Made by a program: the position numbers and the translations under genes | Assembly: GCA_963804825.1 (NCBI GenBank) | Contig: CAWDRV010000004.1 | Coordinates: 1-64,000, forward strand | Source of the DNA: JBKQVT01 sp963804825 | Lineage (GTDB): Bacteria; Planctomycetota; Planctomycetia; Pirellulales; Thermoguttaceae | DNA length: 64,000 nucleotides | Direction: 5' to 3' | Notes under the pieces: model-generated | What the model saw: the letters and a program-made list of their open reading frames with translations, nothing else | Database searches by the model: none | Told to the model about the DNA's origin: nothing | Shown here: positions 58,115 to 64,000 of the stretch, in pieces | Numbering within the stretch: the first letter of the stretch is position 1 | Layout of the letters: each line of letters starts with the position of its first letter

Positions 58115-59221
58115 TTACTTCTTCTTTTCCTTCGCCTTTTCCGGCAGTGTTTCGGCGAAATGCTGGAGGAGGCGGATGGCCATGGCGCGGCCGCCGCATT
58201 GCAGGGCCTTCTTGCCGGCGATGTTCTCGGACAGATCGGCCGCCCGCGTGGTCACGCGATCCGTGAGCACGACCTTGCCGTCCTTGCGGCTGACCATGTT
58301 GATTTCCGTCCGTGCCGAGCAACTCACGATGTTGCCGATGCGGGCCGCAAACTCGCTGAACGCTTCGCCCGCAATGAGCATGTCGACCTTGGCGAGCCCC
58401 CGCGGCCAGCTTCGCACGTCATTGGCGGTCCAATCGGCGGCGAAACCGGTCAACTCGTTCTCGGGGACATCCTGGACGGTGAATCCGCACTCGCCGAGCA
58501 GCTTCTTGATCTCGGTCTCGACGGCCGGATCGATCACCCTCACCACCACGACCGCGGGAACGGGCGCCGCGTTGTGCTGCTCGCGCACGATCACCGCGAC
58601 GACCGGCAGGCGGCGGCCGGCCAACTTCTTCTTCAAGGCCGGCAGCGGGTCCAGGGCGTCGTCGGCCGCGGCCACCAGCTTCGGGCCGGCCTGCCGCACC
58701 TTGGCGGCCACTTTTTCGGAGAGCTGGACCACCAGCGCCCCCATGTCGGTCGCCGCAGCGTCCCTGACCATCACGCCCTCGACCAGGCTGGTCTCCGTGC
58801 CAATGAGCTTGGCCGTGATGAATATGTCCTTGCCGAGGCGGAAGGCGCGGCCGGTGATCATGATTTTCGCGCCCACCAGCTTGCCGACCTTAATGGCTTG
58901 CTCTTGGTTGACCATGCCCGTCAGGTTCAACTCGTGTTCGTGGAGAGTTTGCAGCAGCGACTGTCGCTCGACGAGCTTGATCCCCGGTTCGCCGGAGAGC
59001 ATGGCCGTCAGGGCGGAAGCCATGTCGCTGCCCGCGTTCGGGTTGGCCGGATCGTCGGCCGTGAAGTCGAGGATGGCGACCGTCAGTCCGGCCGGGGCCG
59101 CGTCGCCCTTTGCCTTGCCGGGTTTTGCGTCAGGCTTTGCGGGATCGGCTGCCAAGGCGGTGAGAACTCCTCCTCCCACCATCACCATCGCGAACACCGT
59201 GGGCGTCAGAAAACGTTTCAT
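58115..59221 (-). CDS. Secreted CsgG/LpoB-like protein
   Basis: The ATG at 59221 has AGGAG 7 bases upstream. A signal peptide (FLTPTVFAMVMVGGGVLTALA) leads into a CsgG-type domain: VAILDFTADDPANPNAGSDM, then GIKLVERQSLLQTLHEHELN and MVNQEQAIKVGKLVGAKIMI. The second half contains another such domain (RRLPVVAVIVREQHNAAPVP, VDMLIAGEAFSEFAARIGN). 368 aa. CsgG-like proteins form outer-membrane secretion pores or outer-membrane lipoproteins; there is no lipobox cysteine here, so it is a secreted relative. It lies 10 bp after the preceding gene in the operon. Confidence 0.8.
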   Translation of the reverse strand: MKRFLTPTVFAMVMVGGGVLTALAADPAKPDAKPGKAKGDAAPAGLTVAILDFTADDPANPNAGSDMASALTAMLSGEPGIKLVERQSLLQTLHEHELNLTGMVNQEQAIKVGKLVGAKIMITGRAFRLGKDIFITAKLIGTETSLVEGVMVRDAAATDMGALVVQLSEKVAAKVRQAGPKLVAAADDALDPLPALKKKLAGRRLPVVAVIVREQHNAAPVPAVVVVRVIDPAVETEIKKLLGECGFTVQDVPENELTGFAADWTANDVRSWPRGLAKVDMLIAGEAFSEFAARIGNIVSCSARTEINMVSRKDGKVVLTDRVTTRAADLSENIAGKKALQCGGRAMAIRLLQHFAETLPEKAKEKKK

Positions 59222-59231
59222 GCGAATTCTC

Positions 59232-60260
59232 CTAGGGAATGACAAGGGAAGGCACTTTGGCCGCCGGCGCCGGTTCGGCCGGGGGCGGCCGGCGACTGGG
59301 CGGCGGCGTCGGCACGACCGGCGACGCCAGATAGTCCAGCGCATCGACCAGGAATAATTGACTCCGTGGATCGCTCTCCCACGCGCCGAGCGGAACCTGA
59401 CACAGAACGATCCGCCCTTTGCCGAGGGTCTTGGTCAAGACCAGGGCATCGAGGGGGGCGGGCTTTTTGCCGGACAGTTCGCGCGGCCACCAGGCGATCT
59501 CCAGGGCCGGCTCGTCGGCCGGCAACTGCACCGCCCATGCCTCGTTCCCCATGTCCGATCCTGTCGACAGCCGCAGATGACGAGCCAAGGGGTGATCCGC
59601 CTGCCAGGCCCATTTCGCCGGCGCCGTGCGCCGCGACAAGGGGTACCCCGCAAGCGAAGCGGGCTGCGTCTGGCGAAGGATCAACACGCTGGCGCCTCCC
59701 TTGGCCAGATTCAGCAGCGCCGCCTGGTCTTGCACTTCCTTGCCCAAGCGATCGGCCCCGACAAGGACAATGTCGGGATGCACAAACTGCAACTGGGCGT
59801 CGTTGGCGACCACCGTGTGCCTGACGCCCGACCGCTTCAGCAGCGCCGGCAGCCGGGCGCCGTGCGAAGCATGGTCGGGCAGGTCCCAAACCAGCAACTG
59901 CTTCCTGGCCATGCGCTGGGCCAGGCCGGCCAAGAGGTCATCGGGATAGACTTCGATGGGGGCGATTCCGCGGGCGATTGCCGGCTGCTTGCCCGCCTGC
60001 TCGGCGCGGTAGATCAACTGCATGTTGGTGGGCGTCCGCACGCGAGGCACGCGCAGGCGGATGACGCCGGGGCGACGTTCGGCGGGCAACTCCAACCGCC
60101 CCGAGGCCAACTCCGCGTCGCCGCAGACCAGGCGCCAGGTGAGCGTTGCGTTGGGGATCGGCTGCTCGATCGCCCATTGCACTTGCACCGTTTCCGTGTG
60201 GCCGCCCAACCAATAGCCGCCGCCGGAAAGCGAGATCAGCAGCATTGCCGGAATGTTCAT
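59232..60260 (-). CDS. Putative exported protein of unknown function in the sigma-factor operon
   Basis: The ATG at 60260 overlaps the anti-sigma stop in ATGA, so it is translated with it. A short N-terminal hydrophobic segment (IPAMLLISLSGGGYWLGG) suggests export. The N-terminal part looks like beta-strand sequence (NATLTWRLVCGDAELASGRL). The second part has alpha/beta features (KQLLVWDLPDHASHGARLP, HPDIVLVGADRLG, LVLTKTLGKGRIVLCQVPLG) resembling glutamine-amidotransferase-like or GATase1-like folds. The last about 30 residues are Pro-rich. I cannot name the family. 342 aa. Confidence 0.7.
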   Translation of the reverse strand: MNIPAMLLISLSGGGYWLGGHTETVQVQWAIEQPIPNATLTWRLVCGDAELASGRLELPAERRPGVIRLRVPRVRTPTNMQLIYRAEQAGKQPAIARGIAPIEVYPDDLLAGLAQRMARKQLLVWDLPDHASHGARLPALLKRSGVRHTVVANDAQLQFVHPDIVLVGADRLGKEVQDQAALLNLAKGGASVLILRQTQPASLAGYPLSRRTAPAKWAWQADHPLARHLRLSTGSDMGNEAWAVQLPADEPALEIAWWPRELSGKKPAPLDALVLTKTLGKGRIVLCQVPLGAWESDPRSQLFLVDALDYLASPVVPTPPPSRRPPPAEPAPAAKVPSLVIP

Positions 60261-61135
60261 GGTTTCGCCCGCGTGCAATCTTTTTCTTGGCAGCATATTT
60301 CCAGGTTGTAACCGCCGGTGGAAGTCACCAGCCGCCCGGCGTTGAACACCTGGCCGGGAAGCGGTTTCAGACTGGTCGCCAAGGCCGCCAAGGTTTCGCC
60401 GTCGTCCTGCGGCGATCGCACTTCGGCCCAGAGCGACAAGCGGCGATCCTGGCGGGCGGGGGTGGCGATGCTGTAGTGGAGAACCTGCCCCGCCCCGAAC
60501 GGCACATCCAGGCTGGCGTCCTCGCCAGGCACGATGACGAGGTCGGTTCTCGATCTCTCCTGCCCGCCCTGCGACATGGCCAGTCGCACCAGCAACAACT
60601 TGCGATGTTTGCTTGCCGGCGGCGGCATGAGGCCCAATTCGCTGCGGCGATCGCCCAGGGCCACCCAACTGGTTTGCCCCTCGAACATCTCCGCGACGTT
60701 TTCAAAGACTTGCACCGCCCGCGTAATATCGGCTTGCGTCCATTGCACGGCTTGGCGCGAGGCTGCCGGGTTGCCGCCGGCGGACGGCGCGGCCACCTCG
60801 GATCCGCCGCGCGGCGTGCGGAGGTACATGGTCCAGCCGATAACTCCGACCAGCAATGAGACCGCCAGCGCGGCCGTCCAGGCCCATGGCTCGGCCGGCT
60901 GCGGCCGAAACGTGCGCCGCGGCCGCCCCTCAGGCCGAGCGGCAACCGCAACGGGCGCCTCGGGCACCGGCTCGGGAACCCTCAGCAATGTTCGCAGTTG
61001 CTCGTACTGGCCGATGGCCGTCCGGCACTCCCCGCACTGCTTCACGTGCTCGACAATCGCCGCCGCGTCGTGCAACGCAGCCTGGTCCCAATCGTGATCG
61101 AGAAACTTCCGTTGAATATCGTTGCATGTCGTCAT
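60257..61135 (-). CDS. Anti-sigma factor (zinc-finger type) with one membrane helix
   Basis: The N-terminal zinc motif H-x3-C-x2-C appears as HVKQCGECR, preceded by a conserved helix (MTTCNDIQRKFLDHDWDQAA), which would bind the ECF sigma factor. A single transmembrane helix (WAWTAALAVSLLVGVIGWTM) is near residue 95 and a 190-residue outside domain follows, so an external signal could be sensed. 292 aa. It begins 3 bp after the sigma gene and overlaps the next gene, a typical regulatory unit. Confidence 0.85.
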   Translation of the reverse strand: MTTCNDIQRKFLDHDWDQAALHDAAAIVEHVKQCGECRTAIGQYEQLRTLLRVPEPVPEAPVAVAARPEGRPRRTFRPQPAEPWAWTAALAVSLLVGVIGWTMYLRTPRGGSEVAAPSAGGNPAASRQAVQWTQADITRAVQVFENVAEMFEGQTSWVALGDRRSELGLMPPPASKHRKLLLVRLAMSQGGQERSRTDLVIVPGEDASLDVPFGAGQVLHYSIATPARQDRRLSLWAEVRSPQDDGETLAALATSLKPLPGQVFNAGRLVTSTGGYNLEICCQEKDCTRAKP

Positions 61136-61138
61136 GAT

Positions 61139-61690
61139 TCAACCTCGGACCTCTTGGCCGTCAGAAAGGAACCGTCGCAGTTGGTCGAGCCCCTCGTGCA
61201 ATCGACGAGAGACATCCGACGCGCTGCAACCCAGGAGTTCGCCCACCTCATTGCCCGACATCTCCTGCATCATCCGCAAGGTGACTACCCCGCGGATCGG
61301 CTCGGGCAACTGGGCCAGGGCGGACAGAACCAGGTCGCGGCGCTCGGTCAATTCGGCCGCTTCTGGATTATCTTCGGAAGCCCAATGGGCACGGTCTTCG
61401 AGCACTTGCTGCTCCGTCTGTTTCCGTCGCAAGACGCAAAAGCTTTCGTTCATCACCACGCGGACAAGCCAATTCTTGATGGCGCGCGGGTCGCGAATGC
61501 GGTCGCGGTGTTCCCACGCCCGCAGGAACGCCTGCTGGCAAACGTCCGCGGCCGCCTCCGTGCTTCGCAGCACCCCATAGGCCAAGCGGCGGTAGAACCG
61601 CCCCTGCTCGCGAACGTGGCAGTCGAGCAGGGTCGGCCAATCGTCGGCCCCCGCCCCGGCCGGGTCTGCCATCAACTCCTTTTGGCGCAT
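61139..61690 (-). CDS. ECF RNA polymerase sigma factor
   Basis: Extracytoplasmic-function sigma factor of 183 aa. Region 2 reads RFYRRLAYGVLRSTEAAADV, CQQAFLRAWEHRDRIRDPRA and KNWLVRVVMNESFCVLRRK; region 4 has LSALAQLPEPIRGVVTLRMM and the helix-turn-helix NEVGELLGCSASDVSRRLHE. Start ATG with AGGGG upstream. It is the first gene of the operon including the anti-sigma factor and three exported proteins, so these are probable targets of the sigma factor. No obvious promoter was identified, and autoregulation is an inference. Confidence 0.93.
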   Translation of the reverse strand: MRQKELMADPAGAGADDWPTLLDCHVREQGRFYRRLAYGVLRSTEAAADVCQQAFLRAWEHRDRIRDPRAIKNWLVRVVMNESFCVLRRKQTEQQVLEDRAHWASEDNPEAAELTERRDLVLSALAQLPEPIRGVVTLRMMQEMSGNEVGELLGCSASDVSRRLHEGLDQLRRFLSDGQEVRG

Positions 61691-62157
61691 AGGTTTCCCC
61701 TATATTCAAGGATGCGCGAAGGCAGGGATTTTTGCGACCATTCGGAAAACTTGGCTCGTTCGGCAATCGAGACGAATTGTTCCCGGCGAAAATTCGCTCC
61801 TCGTTATTCTGTAGGCAGTTACGTCATTTAGCAAGTGGGCTGCTTCCGGCTGGGCTGGCGTTTTTTCCCCTGGAAGACGCGCGGCCGATGCTTCAGCGAT
61901 CAAGTTCAGGGCACGGAATCCGAGATTCAAACTGACCCACTGCGCAGATCTCGCAACTCCTTGACGGCGCATGAGTACGGAGTTATTAGTAGGGACAACC
62001 ATTTCACCGGTTAGAGCCAACCTGAAGGAAGCTAAAAGCGTCTAACAGAACGACCTATTTTCCACGGCGGCTTGCCGCTGGCGGCCGCGCAGCGCCCGCC
62101 AGCATAACATCCCGTTCATTGTGATAGCGGCTTTAAAACTCGTTGGACCACGACACC
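61691..62157. other. Intergenic region with dispersed-repeat remnants
   Basis: 467 bp between divergent genes. It holds copies of two dispersed repeats: 61798-61827 (like 48641-48670) and about 61978-61995 (ACGGAGTTATTAGTAGGG, like 31911). AAAACTCGTTGGACCACGACA near 62134 resembles the other half of the 31880 element. No credible gene here. Confidence 0.55.
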
Positions 62158-64000
62158 ATGCCTGGATCACCCGTGGAAATCTCGTCCGACCAACTGGCCG
62201 ACATCCACGACCTTTATCAGCGGGGGTTATTCCTGCAAGCCTTTCGGGCGGCGCGGGACGTGGGACCGCTGGGCGCCTGGCAGGGTCCCGACGCGATGGT
62301 CATGGCGGGGCGACTGGCGGGGCGACTGGGCGGCGGCACTCTCAGCCAGTGGCTCATTCGCCGCGCCTGGCGTCAGGCCCCGGACCATGAGCAGGCCCGC
62401 TATTACTATGCCTACCACGTGGCCCGAGTGCGCGGGCCCTACGCCGCTTGGCGTTTCATGCACGAGGTGGGCGATCCGCTCGACAGCAGCGCCGCCGAGC
62501 GGCGGTCGGAGTGGCTGGCGCTGCGCGCCTACCTGGCCGCCGCGCTGCGCGACTTCGACACGGCCGAACGCTGGTTGGAGCGGGCCGGCGCCTTGACGCC
62601 GGAGTGGGCCTGGATCCGCACCTGCCGGGCGATGGTCCTGGAGTTTGAGGACCGCTACGACGAGGCGCTGGCCGCCGCGCGGACCGCCTTGGACGCGCAT
62701 CCCTGGTATTGTCCGGCCGTCGAGTCGGCCGCTCATCTGCTGACGCTCTTGGACCGCGACGCCGAGGCGGTCGCGTTGCTCTCGGAAGCCGCGGAGCACC
62801 TGGAGAGCGTCAACATCGTCGGCCAGCTCTACGGCGTGCTGATCGAGTTGCGCCGTTACCAGGCGGCCGGCGAGGCCCTGGAGCGGTGCCCTGCCCTGGC
62901 GCCGCTGGCCGATCGGTCCGTCCGGCGGTGGTTGGCCGGCGCAGCGCTCGGAAGTGGCCTACCACCTGGGCGACGTGCCGGCGGCGATCCGTCATGCCAA
63001 GCAGGCCGGCCGCGAGTTCTTCACCATCATTGCCGCCCGGCTGGAGGACGCCGCTCGTGCCTCTGCGCGGTCGGTCATGCTCCCGGTCGGGTTCGTCCGC
63101 CAGCACCACGTGACCTGCGTGCCCGCCACCTTGTCGGCGATCAGCCGCTTCTGGTCGCAGCCGGCCGACCATCTCCAGGTTGCCGAGGAGATATGCTACA
63201 ACGGCACCACGGCCTACCACGAGCGGCAATGGGCCGAGCGTCACGGCTGGGTGGCGCGGGAGTTCACCGTCACCGAGCCGAGCGCCGCGACGCTGTTGGA
63301 TCGCGGCGTGCCGTTCACGTTCACCACCATCCATCCGGCCAACGCGCATCTGCAAGCGGTCATCGGTTACGACGGCCGCCGCGGGACGCTCTGGATTCGC
63401 GATCCCTTCTGGCGCAACGCCCAGGAGGCGATCGGCGACAAGCTCTTGGAGCAATACCGGGCGTACGGGCCGCGGGGCATGGCGTTGGTGCCGGAGGGGG
63501 AGCGGGCCCGGCTCGACGGCCTCGACCTTCCCGACGCCGCGCAGTGGGACCGCCTCCACGACATGGACGGGGCCTTGGTCCGGCATTGCCGCGAGGAGGC
63601 GGCCGCGATCTGCGCGGAGTTGTCCGCCGCGGCGGACGGCTGCCGGCTGGGTTGGGAAGCTCGCCGCCGCATGGCGTGCTACGACGCCAACCCCGCCCAG
63701 CGCCTGGCCGCCGTCGAGCAGTTGCTGCAATCGGCGCCCCAAGACCCTTGCCTGCAACTGGAGCGGCTCGCCTGCCTGCGCGACCTGGCGCGCCGCGACG
63801 AACGGCTGGCCATCTACCAGGAGATCTGCGGGAAGCGGGACGTGCATCCCGTTTTCTTGCAGCAGTACGCGCAGGAGCTGCGGGCCGACGCCCGCCGCCG
63901 CGGCGAGGCCGTCGCGCTGCTGCGGCGGGCCGTTCGCCGTGCGCCGCTGGAACCCGGCGGTTACTACATCCTCGCCCACCTCTTGTGGGACCAGCGGCAG
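62158..64000 (+). CDS. TPR protein with C39-like peptidase domain, partial and frame broken near 62938
   Basis: The ATG at 62158 (MPGSPVEISSDQLADIHDLY) opens a long protein that runs off the window. The first about 260 residues are TPR-like helical pairs. After a frame break near 62938 (a missing or extra base between LAG and QRSEVAYHLGDV), a papain-like C39_2 domain appears: HHVTCVPATLSAISRFW (Cys) then HLQAVIGYD (His) and WIRDPFW (Asp). More TPR-like sequence follows. The combination suggests a protein-processing or bacteriocin-like enzyme with a scaffold, but the substrate is unknown. No signal peptide is visible. Confidence 0.7.
   Translation, partial: MPGSPVEISSDQLADIHDLYQRGLFLQAFRAARDVGPLGAWQGPDAMVMAGRLAGRLGGGTLSQWLIRRAWRQAPDHEQARYYYAYHVARVRGPYAAWRFMHEVGDPLDSSAAERRSEWLALRAYLAAALRDFDTAERWLERAGALTPEWAWIRTCRAMVLEFEDRYDEALAAARTALDAHPWYCPAVESAAHLLTLLDRDAEAVALLSEAAEHLESVNIVGQLYGVLIELRRYQAAGEALERCPALAPLADRSVRRWLAGAALGSGLPPGRRAGGDPSCQAGRPRVLHHHCRPAGGRRSCLCAVGHAPGRVRPPAPRDLRARHLVGDQPLLVAAGRPSPGCRGDMLQRHHGLPRAAMGRASRLGGAGVHRHRAERRDAVGSRRAVHVHHHPSGQRASASGHRLRRPPRDALDSRSLLAQRPGGDRRQALGAIPGVRAAGHGVGAGGGAGPARRPRPSRRRAVGPPPRHGRGLGPALPRGGGRDLRGVVRRGGRLPAGLGSSPPHGVLRRQPRPAPGRRRAVAAIGAPRPLPATGAARLPARPGAPRRTAGHLPGDLREAGRASRFLAAVRAGAAGRRPPPRRGRRAAAAGRSPCAAGTRRLLHPRPPLVGPAA

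Overview
This is a GC-rich bacterial chromosome segment that most resembles Planctomycetota, probably Pirellulales. That placement is inferred from gene content, not from a marker-gene tree: a secreted DUF1573 protein, an SHD1-tailed secreted protein, a Tat-exported Gfo/Idh/MocA oxidoreductase, a DUF6807 (PmoA-like) protein, many TPR proteins, and compact inverted-repeat elements between genes.

Layout. 1-7.4 kb, minus strand: partial carB, two small unknown genes, and the conserved ffh-rpsP-trmD-rplS-yraN translation/SRP cluster. 8-19.6 kb: mixed single genes (DUF1573, TPR protein, Gfo/Idh/MocA plus DUF6807, esterase, a very acidic repeat protein, scpB, a membrane-anchored protein, a cysteine desulfurase). 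19.6-26.0 kb: a complete type II-C CRISPR-Cas system. It has a divergently transcribed tracrRNA with its own promoter and terminator, cas9 (1048 aa), cas1, cas2, and an array of 25 repeats and 24 spacers. 26.1-31.9 kb: the replication block dnaA-oriC candidate-dnaN-dciA-gyrB. 32-39 kb: glycoside hydrolases, a DUF433/DUF5615 toxin-antitoxin-like pair and an outer-membrane barrel protein. 39.8-54.8 kb: an energy-metabolism island. A QmoC-like membrane subunit, HdrC-, HdrB- and HdrA-like subunits, a fused NrfC-NrfD-like protein and a cytoplasmic molybdopterin oxidoreductase are followed by genes for its cofactor (moaC, a MOSC-MogA fusion, moaA, a CMD protein, moeA, a MOT1-like molybdate transporter, and mobA convergent). 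54.8-61.7 kb, minus strand: an ECF sigma/anti-sigma operon controlling secreted proteins with CsgG/LpoB-like domains. 62.2 kb to the end: a partial TPR protein with a C39-like cysteine-peptidase domain.

How the genes work together. The CRISPR locus looks complete: the anti-repeat at 19717-19753 pairs with the array repeat through a 23-bp upper stem, a bulge and a 7-bp lower stem. The Hdr/Qmo/molybdoenzyme island looks self-sufficient: cytosolic Hdr-type electron carriers, two quinone-interacting membrane subunits, a molybdoenzyme without an export signal, and dedicated molybdate uptake and bis-MGD cofactor synthesis. Its substrate is unknown.

Caution. About 17 single-base frame breaks interrupt otherwise good genes, including dnaA, dnaN, gyrB, trmD and moaC, often in short homopolymers. 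This pattern points to residual sequencing indels in the assembly rather than gene decay. Coordinates of broken genes are given across the break. No tRNA, rRNA, transposase or integrase was recognised.
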